Source: Puniceibacterium sp. IMCC21224 (GTDB taxonomy: Bacteria > Pseudomonadota > Alphaproteobacteria > Rhodobacterales > Rhodobacteraceae). From it: a DNA stretch of 64,000 nucleotides. Both the position numbers and the translations under genes were made by a program. Position 1 is the first letter of the stretch; each line of letters starts with the position of its first letter. Shown piece after piece: positions 1-8,242 of this stretch. Below the pieces are notes generated by a model. It saw only the letters and a list, made by a program, of their open reading frames with translations. It was not told where the DNA came from and did not search any database. Where the stretch lies: contig NZ_LDPY01000001.1 in the NCBI RefSeq assembly GCF_001038505.1, forward strand, positions 4,030,001-4,094,000, in the 5' to 3' direction.

Positions 1-1
1 A

Positions 2-526
2 CTGCTCTACGGCCGTCTGACGCTGGCGGATCTCAGGGCGTCCCTGATCCGGACCGGCGTCATGCTGGGCGGTCTGTTCATCCTGCTCTGCGCCATCTCG
101 ACGTTCTCCTATATCGCGGCACTTCTACAATGGCCGCAGGCGATCCAGAGCTTGGTCGAAGGCTGGGGACTCGGCCCCCTTGGCTATCTGATGCTGATCA
201 ACGTGATCTTCCTTGGCGCCGGCATGGCGATGGACGTCAAGGCCGCCGTGGCGCTGTTCGCCCCGATCTTCGTTCCCCCCGCGCTGGCAATGGGGGCGGA
301 CCCCGTCCACCTCGCCGTCGTCATCTGCTTCAACATCACCACCGGCCTTTTATCGCCGCCTCTGGGTGCCGTTCTGCTGATCCTGTCGACGGTGGTGAAA
401 CTTGACTACTGGACGCTGATCCGCGCCACGTTGCCCTTCCTTGCGGCGGAAATCATGCTGCTGATCGTCCTCACCTACGTTCCGAATATTTCACTGTTCC
501 TGCCGCATCTGCTCGGCCTGAACTGA
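2..526 (+). CDS. dctM: TRAP transporter large permease (DctM family), 3' part
   Basis: C-terminal part of the large membrane subunit of a tripartite ATP-independent periplasmic transporter, which moves an organic acid-type solute using the ion gradient. The frame is open from base 2, so the gene begins outside the window. The visible 174 residues are hydrophobic membrane segments with the DctM-type stretch FNITTGLLSPPLGAVL near residues 109-124. It ends 28 bases before the binding-protein gene and is followed by the small permease, so the three subunits are co-transcribed in the order M-P-Q. Family assignment is strong; the substrate is not readable from the sequence. Confidence 0.9.
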   Translation: MLYGRLTLADLRASLIRTGVMLGGLFILLCAISTFSYIAALLQWPQAIQSLVEGWGLGPLGYLMLINVIFLGAGMAMDVKAAVALFAPIFVPPALAMGADPVHLAVVICFNITTGLLSPPLGAVLLILSTVVKLDYWTLIRATLPFLAAEIMLLIVLTYVPNISLFLPHLLGLN

Positions 527-554
527 CCCTCTTCTCAACCCAAGGAGCCTCCTC

Positions 555-1535
555 ATGAAAGCCGTTTCGATCCTCGCCGTCAGCGCGTTGACCCTGTCCA
601 TCGCCGTCGCCGCCCAGGCCGCCGACATCAAGATTGCCTTCAATTCGGTCGACGACCCCGCAAGCAGCGGTGAGGCGACCTTTGCCCACGCTTTTGCCGA
701 CGCGCTGGAAGGCACCGATTTCAAGGTCGATCTCTATCCCTCCGAGACTCTCGGCAAGGAAAAAGAGCGCCTCGACCAGGTCTCTACCGGCCTGCTGGAG
801 ATTAACCTCTCGGCGATCTCTACCGCCTATGCTGTCTCCCCCGCGCTGAAGGGCATCACCTTGCCGTTCTACTTCGACAGCAACGCACAGCTTGACGCGA
901 TTGTGGCGCAGGGTCCCCTGATGGAAACGATCAACGCTCCGCTTCTGGCGATGGGCGTGAACATGGTCGGCATCAACTTTATCGGCACACCGATGGGCAT
1001 CCACAACGCGAAGAAGGATGTCGCCACTGTTGCCGATCTGGCAGATCTGCGCTTTCGCGCCCTCAACCCCGAGCAGCTGGACCTGATGGAGGCGCTCGGC
1101 TCAAACGGTACGATCATCGCCTGGGCCGAGGTCGCGAATGCCATCCAGACCGGTGTGGCAGACGGCTATTTCAACCCGCCCAGTTCGGCCATCCGCGGCG
1201 GTCACACAGGTTTTCTGACCCATTACACGCCGGCCGACCTGTTCCCTTCGACACGTGCGATCCTGATGTCGGATGACTGGTACAATGGTCTGTCGGACGA
1301 CGAGAAGTCACAGATTGACGAAGCCATCAAAGCAGGCCTCGACGCGAACCGCGCCTGGCTGGCGGACTGGACCACCGGCGTCGCAGCAGTGCAGACCGAG
1401 CTGGGCGTGACCATCACCCCGCTGGCCGCAGGCGAGCGCGACAAGATGAAGGCACTGGCAGAACCGCTCTGGGCCACCACCCTGACCGCTGATCAGCTGG
1501 CGCTTTGGCAAGATGCCAAGGCAAGTGTTGAATAA
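555..1535 (+). CDS. dctP: TRAP transporter solute-binding protein, DctP family
   Basis: Periplasmic solute receptor of the TRAP transporter. It is 326 residues, the usual DctP length. A signal peptide is seen at residues 1-22 with an A-Q-A cleavage site before ADIKIAF. The family arginine-containing segment LRFRALNPEQ lies near residue 164 and normally contacts the ligand carboxylate. A strong ribosome site AAGGAGCC precedes the ATG. It is sandwiched between dctM and dctQ. The following amidohydrolase suggests that the imported compound is a cyclic or acylated nitrogen compound, but this is inference only. Confidence 0.9.
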   Translation: MKAVSILAVSALTLSIAVAAQAADIKIAFNSVDDPASSGEATFAHAFADALEGTDFKVDLYPSETLGKEKERLDQVSTGLLEINLSAISTAYAVSPALKGITLPFYFDSNAQLDAIVAQGPLMETINAPLLAMGVNMVGINFIGTPMGIHNAKKDVATVADLADLRFRALNPEQLDLMEALGSNGTIIAWAEVANAIQTGVADGYFNPPSSAIRGGHTGFLTHYTPADLFPSTRAILMSDDWYNGLSDDEKSQIDEAIKAGLDANRAWLADWTTGVAAVQTELGVTITPLAAGERDKMKALAEPLWATTLTADQLALWQDAKASVE

Positions 1536-1545
1536 CGGAGGTATC

Positions 1546-2079
1546 ATGGCGTCGGTCCGTTCCATCGTCTTGGGCGCCAGCCGCGCCCTTGACCGCGTGG
1601 CAAGCGTGGTGACTTGCACTGCGATCGTCCTTTTGACGGTGGTTGTCCTGCTGCAGGTCGTGGCGCGCTATGTCTTTCACCAGCCCCCCGCCTGGACAGA
1701 GGAACTGGCGCGCTACGCGATGATCTGGGCCGGTCTGATCGGCGCCACCATGGCGTTCAAACGCCGCTTTGACCCGGCGCTGGTCAATGGCGTCAAGAAC
1801 GCGCCGACGTGGGTCCAGGTCGGTGCCGAAGCGATCCGCTCGCTGGTGGTGCTGATCTATCTGGTTCCGGTGTTTCTGTTCTGCTTTGTGGGGCCGGGAA
1901 TGAACGTCGCGCGAGGTTTCCTGCTGCGCCATTCTCACACCATGGCCGAAGCGTTGCCCTTCAGCACCGTCTGGGTCGCCATCGCGGTGCCGATCATGAT
2001 CGTGGTGATCTTCGTGCATCTGTCGGCCCGCTGGGCTGGGGATGACACCGGCGTCGAGCCGATCGAAGCGCCGGACTGA
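1546..2079 (+). CDS. dctQ: TRAP transporter small permease, DctQ family
   Basis: Small four-helix membrane subunit of the TRAP transporter, 177 residues. Hydrophobic segments are visible at about residues 21-45, 57-72, 93-113 and 135-157. The family motif PPAWTEELARYAMIW lies near residues 46-60. I chose the ATG at 1546 because GGAGG stands six bases upstream; an earlier in-frame ATG at 1513 lies inside the binding-protein gene. It is followed by a GC-rich hairpin and then the amidohydrolase gene, probably in the same transcript. Confidence 0.9.
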   Translation: MASVRSIVLGASRALDRVASVVTCTAIVLLTVVVLLQVVARYVFHQPPAWTEELARYAMIWAGLIGATMAFKRRFDPALVNGVKNAPTWVQVGAEAIRSLVVLIYLVPVFLFCFVGPGMNVARGFLLRHSHTMAEALPFSTVWVAIAVPIMIVVIFVHLSARWAGDDTGVEPIEAPD

Positions 2080-2090
2080 CTGACACTGGT

Positions 2091-2108
2091 CGGGGCGGTT
2101 CCGCCCCG
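2091..2108 (+). terminator. GC-rich hairpin after the TRAP genes
   Basis: Perfect 8-bp stem CGGGGCGG / CCGCCCCG with a two-base loop, between dctQ and the amidohydrolase. No T-run follows, so it is more likely an attenuating or transcript-protecting hairpin than a full terminator. Confidence 0.35.
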
Positions 2109-2133
2109 GCATCCCCTTCATGGAAAGACAGCA

Positions 2134-3549
2134 ATGACCTACGACCTGATCCTGCGCGGCGGCCATGTCTGCGATCCGCGCTCTGGCGTGAACCGTGTCG
2201 CCGACGTCGCCTTTTCCAACGGCAAGGTGGCCGAGGTCGCTCCCGACATCCTCACCCCAGGCAAGAGAGAAGAAGATGTCACTGGCCTGCATGTCCTTCC
2301 CGGCCTGATCGACAGTCATGTCCATGTGTCTGGCTGGATGGGCGGGGCGGCGGGGCACAGGATGCTTGCACTGGCCGGTGTGACCACGGCGCTGGACATG
2401 GCCGGCCCCATCGAAAGCGTGATGCAGATTGCCGCCAGTACCGGCACCGGCCTGACGCTGGCCTGTATCGACTATGTCCGCCCCGGCCATACGGTCGACA
2501 CGACGAATCCGCAGATGGCCGAGTTGCGCGACGTTCTGGCCCGTGCCCGCCGCTCAGGGGCCGTTGGCCTGAAGGTGCTGGGCGGGCATTTCCCGCTGAC
2601 CTCCGAGGCCTCGGCTCGCGTGATTGAGCTTTGCGGGACTGAGGGCGCCCATGTCGCCTTTCATGCCGGCACGCTGGACACCCCGCAGAACCTGCATGGA
2701 TTGCGCGAGGCTTGCGCGCTTGCCGGTGGCCATCCCCTGCACATGCCGCACGTCAACTCCTATTCCCGCGGCTTCGAGGGCCCCGCGATCGAGGAAGCCT
2801 ATGAAGCCACGCAGATCCTTGCCAGATATCCCAACATCTGGTCGGAAAGCTATCTGGCGCCGATCAACGGAAATTCCGCCAAATGCGCCAATGGTATCCC
2901 CGAAAGCGTGGCCACTCAGCGCAATCTGATCGCGGGCGGATACGAGGCGACCCTACAGGGTCTCGAACAGGCACTGCGCGATGGCTGGGGCCATATCCAC
3001 CTGCTGGAAAACGGCGTAACTCGTCTTGCCACTGGCGACGTGGCCGTACAAGCGTGGCGCGACGCCGAAACTGATATCGGGATGAGCTACTATGTCAATC
3101 CGGCTGTCTGTTCGATCAACCTGGCACTGCTGAAACGTCCGGACGGACAGTTCCCGATCGATGCGCTGGCCACCGACGGCGGCGGCCTTCCCCGCAACGA
3201 TCTGTGCGAGCGTGGTTTGGCCCTGGTGCACCTGAACGGTCTGACCCTGTCGGATTTTGTGCACAAGACCTCGACAGAGCCCGCCCGCATGATGGGCCTG
3301 TCGGCGCGCAAGGGGCATCTGGCACCGGGCGCAGATGCAGATGTCACCGTGATCGATCTGGAACGTCGCAAACCTTTGCTCAGCTATGGCCACGGTCGCG
3401 CCATCCTGCGCCACGGTCAGGTTGTGGGACAGGGCACGACGATGATCGTCCCGCCCGAAGGTATTGCCGCCGCGCAGGCACTGGGACTGGACACGATCAT
3501 CGCCGTTCCCGGCAGCTTCCATCCCGTGCATGCGCCGACCGGCAGCTGA
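2134..3549 (+). CDS. Amidohydrolase-superfamily metallohydrolase (dihydroorotase/hydantoinase-like)
   Basis: Cytoplasmic TIM-barrel metal-dependent hydrolase, 471 residues. The N-terminal beta-sandwich motif MTYDLILRGG is typical of the superfamily. The metal site motif D-S-H-V-H is at residues 60-64. A candidate carboxylated lysine sits in GLKVLGGHF, further histidines in HVAFHAGT and HMPHV, and the aspartate in LATDGGG. These are all the elements of a binuclear amidohydrolase acting on cyclic amides, ureides or N-acyl groups. It lies 54 bases after dctQ, so it probably acts on the compound the TRAP system imports. The exact substrate cannot be told. Confidence 0.8.
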   Translation: MTYDLILRGGHVCDPRSGVNRVADVAFSNGKVAEVAPDILTPGKREEDVTGLHVLPGLIDSHVHVSGWMGGAAGHRMLALAGVTTALDMAGPIESVMQIAASTGTGLTLACIDYVRPGHTVDTTNPQMAELRDVLARARRSGAVGLKVLGGHFPLTSEASARVIELCGTEGAHVAFHAGTLDTPQNLHGLREACALAGGHPLHMPHVNSYSRGFEGPAIEEAYEATQILARYPNIWSESYLAPINGNSAKCANGIPESVATQRNLIAGGYEATLQGLEQALRDGWGHIHLLENGVTRLATGDVAVQAWRDAETDIGMSYYVNPAVCSINLALLKRPDGQFPIDALATDGGGLPRNDLCERGLALVHLNGLTLSDFVHKTSTEPARMMGLSARKGHLAPGADADVTVIDLERRKPLLSYGHGRAILRHGQVVGQGTTMIVPPEGIAAAQALGLDTIIAVPGSFHPVHAPTGS

Positions 3550-3790
3550 TCACGACGCACACACGGCATCGTCCGAATGGTAGAGATGGGGAACAGAAAA
3601 ATGTGTGGCGGGGCCGCATTGCACGGGTGGTCTGCACCGTTTCGTTTCCGTTCACTCAGCCACCTGCAACCGCTTTTTCGTCCCGCCTCATCGTCCATAG
3701 GCCCTGTCCAACCGGGATCATCGGACAGAGGGCTGTGGTCACGTTAACTTGAATTCCTCTTCGGGCAAAAACCATCACGCACATTGGCCT

Positions 3791-3886
3791 TCACGGCGCA
3801 CAGCAGACGGCTTTGGGTCCAAAGGTGGTCATGGGGTAGGGGGGCTGATCCTTGGTCGGTACCCGGGCATAGCGTACCAGGGGCAT
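3791..3886 (-). pseudogene. Serine recombinase (resolvase) N-terminal stub
   Basis: On the minus strand the first codons read MPLVRYARVPTKDQ, which matches the start of resolvases (YARVSTKDQ). The nucleophilic serine is replaced by proline and the similarity stops after about 14 residues. It is therefore a dead fragment. The rest of the 405-base gap 3550-3954 shows no gene that I recognise. Confidence 0.45.
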
Positions 3887-3954
3887 GAAACCGGGACATT
3901 TGCAATTAAATCTATAGCAATAAACGACCCATTGCGCCCGTACGGGAGGTTTCC

Positions 3955-4290
3955 CTATTCCTCCGAACGCCAAATCAGGGCATCATCATTGAGCCCAGTT
4001 TCGGCAATCTGCTGGTTGATGTTCATGCGACCGTCGAAGACGAACAGCACCCAAGCGGTCCTATCATGCAGGGTGTAGAAGATGTTGTGTCGACGTTGGA
4101 AGATCAGCCGTCGGATGCCACGTGCAGCGTGCCAAACATGGCCTATTTCCGGGTTCTCACCGATAGCATCGCGGATAAACCGGTCGATGTCGCGCTGAAA
4201 CGCATCAGCCAGCTGCTCCGAATAGAGCCGGTCATAGTCCCAGATTGCCCAGAGACAGTCCTCTGCCGTCTCAGTCAAAACGACTTTCAT
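3955..4290 (-). CDS. ParE/RelE-type toxin
   Basis: Small toxin of the ParE/RelE superfamily, 111 residues. It shows the pattern of an N-terminal helical pair (ETAEDCLWAIWDYDRLYSEQ), then GIRRLIFQRRHNIFYTL, and a C-terminal strand with VLFVFDGRMN. Members inhibit gyrase or cut mRNA; which applies here is not visible. Its start overlaps the end of the antitoxin gene by four bases (ATGA), the normal arrangement for antitoxin-first operons. It sits among mobile-element debris, consistent with an addiction module left from an integrated element. Confidence 0.8.
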   Translation of the reverse strand: MKVVLTETAEDCLWAIWDYDRLYSEQLADAFQRDIDRFIRDAIGENPEIGHVWHAARGIRRLIFQRRHNIFYTLHDRTAWVLFVFDGRMNINQQIAETGLNDDALIWRSEE

Positions 4291-4556
4291 GCTTCAGAAG
4301 CACGCACCCGGAAACGTGAAAGGCGCTGCTCAAGTGCAGCATCGGTCATTTTCACCACGCGACCAGCAGCTACATCGGCCAAACCCGCTGCAATGCCCCG
4401 CTCGATCCGCAAGGACACGAGTTCTTCCCAGTCAGCAACCGAGACGGTGACAGCGACAGGCCGGTCCTTCTTGGTCAGCAGCACAGGCTCTCGCTGTGCT
4501 GCATCGAGGAACCGGCCGAACTCTTTGCTGGCAGTTGTGGCAGACATGGTTTTCAT
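4287..4556 (-). CDS. Phd/YefM-type antitoxin
   Basis: Antitoxin of 89 residues that would bind and neutralise the ParE/RelE-type toxin encoded just downstream and repress its own promoter. The N-terminal motif MSATTASKEFGRFLDAA followed by PVLLTKKDRPVAVTVS is the characteristic Phd/YefM DNA-binding fold; the charged C-terminal half would wrap the toxin. It is the first gene of the two-gene operon. The promoter must lie in the 75 bases before 4632, where an integrase tail ends. Confidence 0.82.
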   Translation of the reverse strand: MKTMSATTASKEFGRFLDAAQREPVLLTKKDRPVAVTVSVADWEELVSLRIERGIAAGLADVAAGRVVKMTDAALEQRLSRFRVRASEA

Positions 4557-4631
4557 GGTGGGCCCCTCAGACTCTTGTTGCTGTTCCGGATTATACGGAT
4601 TTTCCGGGACAAGGGAAGTCGCGTTCCGCGA

Positions 4632-4730
4632 TTACAGACCCGCAGCTTTGGTCAGGTTCACCCGGAACCGATCTCGACGGCGTTGATAGCGACGGGTCAT
4701 TTCGGCAGAGGCGTGACCAAGGTGTTTCTG
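4632..4730 (-). pseudogene. Tyrosine recombinase (integrase) C-terminal tail, cut by IS6
   Basis: The minus strand reads KHLGHASAEMTRRYQRRR and onward to a TAA stop. This is the last catalytic box of a phage-type tyrosine recombinase, including the nucleophile tyrosine in TRRYQ. Everything upstream is gone: the IS6-family element at 4731-5548 starts immediately beside it. This points to a former integrated element, of which the toxin-antitoxin pair may be cargo. Confidence 0.7.
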
Positions 4731-5548
4731 GGGGGTTGTCACATTAACGGGCCTGAGGTTGCTGGTTTATTGATCTGGGCGTAGGCGGTGTCGATGCAGA
4801 CACAGAAGATCAGCTACAAGCGCCACCGCTCTCCGCCTCAGATCATTGCTCATGTTGTCTGGCTCTACGCCCGGTTCAACTTGAGCCTGCGCGAGGTCGA
4901 GGAGCTGATGCTGGAACGTGGCGTGGACGTTTCGTATGAAACGATCCGGCGCTGGACCGTCAAGTTCGGCCCCCTGATCGCCCACGTTCTACGGCGACGG
5001 CAGCCTCGTCCTGGTGATGTCTGGCATCTGGACGAGGTCGTCGTGAAGATCGCGGGCCGGTCATGCTGGCTCTGGCGCGCCGTCGACCAACACGGAGTCG
5101 TTCTTGAGGAAATCCTTCGATCGAGGCGAGACAAGCGCGCCGCAAAGCGGATTTTGATCAAGCTGATGAAACGTTGGAGCTTCGTGCCAAAAAGGATCAT
5201 TACGGACAAATTGCGATCCTATGGTGCCGCAAAACGTGCGGTCGCGCCTGGCCTTGATCATTGGTCCCACAAGGGCCTCAACAACCGCGCTGAAAACAGC
5301 CATCTGCCATTTCGAAAACGAGAGCGAGCAAAGCAGGGCTTCCGATCACCGGGCGGCTTGCAGCGTTTCGTCTCCATGCAGTCCGCAACCCGCAATCATT
5401 TCTCTGTCCCAGCCCGCCGTCGTTCCGCCCTCACTATTCGCTACCACCGGCTCGAAGCTTTCAAGATGTGGAAATCCGCGGCGAATGTCGCTTGATATAC
5501 CATCGGTACCACGACTTGCCGAATGCGCGAGTTAACGTGTCAACACCC
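4731..5548 (+). mobile_element. IS6-family insertion sequence, complete
   Basis: An 818-bp element bounded by 18-bp imperfect inverted repeats: GGGGGTTGTCACATTAAC at 4731-4748 and the complement of GTTAACGTGTCAACACCC at 5531-5548 (3 mismatches). It carries one intact transposase. The 8 bases on each side (4723-4730 and 5549-5556) differ, so there is no target duplication. The outer sequences were therefore probably brought together by recombination or co-integrate resolution. Confidence 0.75.
4788..5495 (+). CDS. IS6-family transposase
   Basis: DDE transposase of 235 residues, the usual IS6/IS26-group length. It has an N-terminal helix-turn-helix region (LSLREVEELMLERGVDVSYETIRRW). The catalytic residues can be seen in WHLDEVVVKI (first D), IITDKLRSY (second D) and NRAENSHLP (E). 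The start is GTG at 4788, or ATG at 4794 two codons later. No frame break is present, so the enzyme may be active. It lies inside the inverted repeats at 4731 and 5548. Confidence 0.9.
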   Translation: MSMQTQKISYKRHRSPPQIIAHVVWLYARFNLSLREVEELMLERGVDVSYETIRRWTVKFGPLIAHVLRRRQPRPGDVWHLDEVVVKIAGRSCWLWRAVDQHGVVLEEILRSRRDKRAAKRILIKLMKRWSFVPKRIITDKLRSYGAAKRAVAPGLDHWSHKGLNNRAENSHLPFRKRERAKQGFRSPGGLQRFVSMQSATRNHFSVPARRRSALTIRYHRLEAFKMWKSAANVA

Positions 5549-5651
5549 TTCGAGGCAGTATAATTTACATAAATAACCTTACGCGAAATTTGGTAATATT
5601 TTGTTTCGAAATGATAAAGTATCATAACTGAGCCCCTTTTGTGCTCAGGGT

Positions 5652-6338
5652 TCACTCCGCTCTCGCCTCACCCAAGTTCAACCAATAGCGCGTGTGCCGC
5701 CGCTCACCTGTTCGTTTGAGCGCACCCTTCTCGACCAGGTCCTGCAAATCCCGGGTCGCGGTCGCGCGCGAGGTGCCGGTGATCTTGAGATAATTATCGG
5801 CGCTGAGCCCGCCTTTGAACCCGGCGGGCCCTTCCCTAAATATACGTGAAATCGCTTTGTCCTGGCGCTCGTTGAACTGTCCGCGGTGGCGGTCATAAAA
5901 CTGCGCCTTGCTGATAAAGAACCCGACCCGGTCGAGCGTGACCTGCTGGGCCTTCAGCACAATCTCGGCGAACCAGACCAGCCACCCGGTCACGTCCAGC
6001 GTCTTTTGATGGAATTCGAGCTGGTCGTAATAGGCCTTGCGTTCTTTTTCGATGGTAAAGGCAAGCGATATCAGGCTCGGTTGGCCAATGTTCTGCGCCA
6101 GCGACTTTTCAGCCAGGGCGCGGCCCAACCGGCCATTGCCGTCCTCGAACGGATGGATACTTTCAAAGTAAAGGTGGCCCAGCCCCGCGCGTGTCAAGGC
6201 GGGGCGCGGTGTTGCGCCGCCGGGTCCGGTCGTGTTGAACCAGTCAACATAACGCTCCATCTCGGGCGCGACCTGATCCGAAGGCGGCGCTTCAAAATGG
6301 ATCGTCGGTCGGTCAAGGCGGCCAGAGACGATTTGCAT
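5652..6338 (-). CDS. Short Fic-domain protein with C-terminal winged helix
   Basis: Fic proteins transfer AMP or related groups from nucleotides to target proteins. This 228-residue protein has the complete active motif HPFEDGNGRLGR at residues 62-73 and a C-terminal winged-helix-like segment (SADNYLKITGTSRATATRDLQDL). Most relatives of this architecture are near 350-380 residues and carry an N-terminal domain before the MQIVSGR segment. Here an in-frame stop lies just upstream of the ATG, so the N-terminal part is lost. The canonical inhibitory helix motif is not visible, so the product could be deregulated or simply inactive. The upstream flank is another broken gene. Confidence 0.75.
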   Translation of the reverse strand: MQIVSGRLDRPTIHFEAPPSDQVAPEMERYVDWFNTTGPGGATPRPALTRAGLGHLYFESIHPFEDGNGRLGRALAEKSLAQNIGQPSLISLAFTIEKERKAYYDQLEFHQKTLDVTGWLVWFAEIVLKAQQVTLDRVGFFISKAQFYDRHRGQFNERQDKAISRIFREGPAGFKGGLSADNYLKITGTSRATATRDLQDLVEKGALKRTGERRHTRYWLNLGEARAE

Positions 6339-6437
6339 TATGGATCTGTTTGATCAAAAAGACAGCCGAGATGAGCTTGGGCTCGGATCAGTCAGGGACG
6401 CACTGTCAGACCTTCTATTTTCAGGAACAAGTACAAT

Positions 6438-6596
6438 TCAAACACGGTTAGCGTCACGACCGTTGAGCACCACCGCTGCACCCGCCCGGGCAAGCCCGCG
6501 GGCCAGCGTCAGCCCGATGCCTTGCGACGATCCCGTGACCAGCGCCCGGCGCCCGGCGCCCGGACAGCCGAACATGCTTTCGATGACAGAGGCCAT
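6438..6596 (-). pseudogene. SDR-family dehydrogenase N-terminal stub (gluconate 5-dehydrogenase-like)
   Basis: The minus strand encodes 52 residues including ALVTGSSQGIGLTLARG, the TGxxxGIG nucleotide-binding start of a short-chain dehydrogenase, and VVLNGRDANRV, as in gluconate 5-dehydrogenase-type enzymes. It then stops at TGA; some 200 residues are missing. Its ATG overlaps the stop of the aminotransferase gene (ATGA), so it was the second gene of that operon before a deletion joined its stub to the Fic gene. Confidence 0.7.
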
Positions 6597-7798
6597 CAGT
6601 GCAGCGCCTTGCAGGCGACTTCGATGCGGTCACAGCCGTCGTTGAGGATCTTCATTGAGGTGGCGGTAGAGATGCGGAAATGCGGTTCCATCCCGTAAGC
6701 CGCCCCGTGGATCGACGCCACCCCGGCGCTTTCAAGCAAATAGATCACAAAATCCAGATCGTTGCCGATGGTCTTGCCCTCGGGCGTCGTCTTGCCAATC
6801 ATTCCCGAACAGTTGGGATAAAGGTAAAAGGCGCCGTCTGGCTTAACGCAGCTCAGCCCGTCGATGGCGTTCAGCCGCTTCCAGATATGCTCGCAGCGTT
6901 CGCGGTAAACCTCGACCGTGGCCTCAACGCTCGACTGGTCACCGGTCAGCGCCGCCGCCGCCTGGCTGATCGAGGACGGGCAGGACGAGGACTGCGACTG
7001 CAGCTTGTTGATCGCGTCGATCAACACCTTTGGCCCGGACGCATAGCCGATCCGCCAGCCTGTCATCGCGTAGGACTTGGACACCCCGTTCACCACCAGC
7101 GCCCGCCCCGCCAGCTTGGGCACAGCCGAGACGATGGAGCAGACCGGAAAATCCGCATAGCAGATCCGGTCATAGATCTCGTCGCAAAGCACAAAGATCT
7201 GCGGGTGGCGTTTGAGCACTTCACCCAGTGCCTTCAACTCGTCGGCGGTGTAGGCCACGCCCGTCGGGTTGGACGGAGAGTTGAGCACCACCCAGCGCGT
7301 GGCCGATGTGATCGCCGCTTCCAAAGCTGCGGGAGAGAGCTTGAACCTGGCCTCTTCCCCGCAGGGCACAATCACTGGTGTGCCACCATTGGCGATGACC
7401 ATATCCGGGTAGGACACCCAGTAGGGCGCCGGGATGATCACCTCGTCACCCGCTTCCACGGTGGCGGTCAGCGCAAGGAACAGGATCTGCTTGGCACCGC
7501 CGCCGACACAAATCGCGTCCAGCGCGCAATCGATGCCCAGACGGCTGGAATAATCGTGTTGGATTGCCTTGCGCAGCGCTATTGTGCCGTTGACCGGAGT
7601 GTATTTGGTGTCACCCGCGCGGATAGCGTCAATAGCGACGGTCTTGATGCTGTCGGGCGTGTCGAAATCCGGCTCACCCACGGTGAGATCGACGATGTCG
7701 CGCCCTTCAGCTTTCAGATCCCGCGCCTTCTGAGCAGCAGCCGTACTCGGAGAAATCTTGATATCTGTGACACGGCGGGCAAGTTTGACGGTGCTCAC
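6596..7798 (-). CDS. Class I/II pyridoxal-phosphate aminotransferase (aspartate aminotransferase-like)
   Basis: Cytoplasmic PLP enzyme of 400 residues that moves amino groups between an amino acid and a 2-oxo acid. Family motifs seen: NSPSNPTGVAY (substrate and cofactor binding), CDEIYDRICY (the aspartate that binds the pyridine nitrogen and the tyrosine), VNGVSKSYAMTGWRIGY (the PLP lysine in SKSYAMTGWR) and a C-terminal HFRIS arginine. I chose the GTG at 7798 because GGAGG stands five bases ahead; an ATG four codons earlier contains that ribosome site. It is the only intact metabolic gene between decayed ones. Confidence 0.85.
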   Translation of the reverse strand: MSTVKLARRVTDIKISPSTAAAQKARDLKAEGRDIVDLTVGEPDFDTPDSIKTVAIDAIRAGDTKYTPVNGTIALRKAIQHDYSSRLGIDCALDAICVGGGAKQILFLALTATVEAGDEVIIPAPYWVSYPDMVIANGGTPVIVPCGEEARFKLSPAALEAAITSATRWVVLNSPSNPTGVAYTADELKALGEVLKRHPQIFVLCDEIYDRICYADFPVCSIVSAVPKLAGRALVVNGVSKSYAMTGWRIGYASGPKVLIDAINKLQSQSSSCPSSISQAAAALTGDQSSVEATVEVYRERCEHIWKRLNAIDGLSCVKPDGAFYLYPNCSGMIGKTTPEGKTIGNDLDFVIYLLESAGVASIHGAAYGMEPHFRISTATSMKILNDGCDRIEVACKALH

Positions 7799-8059
7799 GG
7801 GAACCTCCATTGGTAGATTGTCATGCAGGGTTATCTGCCAAAGAGATTAGCGACAGCCCGCACTGATCCCCTACGCCCGAGTTGATCTGGGGCCGTAACA
7901 AAAACCGATGGGATCAGAGAGGTCCGGTCAGATCCAAGGATCGTCCGGTCTTACTTGTTCGCAGGCACCAGTGGGAGGTGTTTGCGAGAGGCTGCCCGAT
8001 GCTCAGCGATCCCGTTTCCCAAAGTTCAGAAAGCCTTGAGCGTGTTTATGCAGCCAGAT
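7799..8059. other. Intergenic stretch without recognised gene
   Basis: I see no gene, RNA or clear repeat here. It leads into the decayed tctA fragment and may be more decayed sequence of the same kind. Confidence 0.5.
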
Positions 8060-8072
8060 CGCCGCACCGGGC

Positions 8073-8233
8073 ATGTTGATGACGCTGGGCATCCCGGCCA
8101 ACACCGCGACCGCCGTGCTGACAGGGCCTTTCTGATCCAGAGTCACACACCGGGTCGCGCGCTCTGAACCCAGCAGGCAATGCTGACCTACTCGATCATC
8201 ATCGGTTTCGTGATGATAGACATCGTGATGGCT
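8073..8233 (+). pseudogene. Decayed tctA (tripartite tricarboxylate transporter permease) fragment
   Basis: Pieces in two frames match a TctA permease: MTLGIPANTATAVLTGPF in one frame, then, after a shift near 8110-8130, FLIQSHTPGRAL, a TGA, and SIIIGFVMIDIVM. Together they recall the TctA core LTLGIPGxxxxAVLLGAF followed by the pattern HGxxPGPLL. Frameshift and internal stop make it non-functional. Confidence 0.55.
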
Positions 8234-8242
8234 TCATTGCAT

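Noticed and set aside
4723..5556. 8-bp target duplication around the first IS6 element
   Set aside because: Flanks TGTTTCTG and TTCGAGGC do not match. The same is true for the second IS6 element at 38174-38968.
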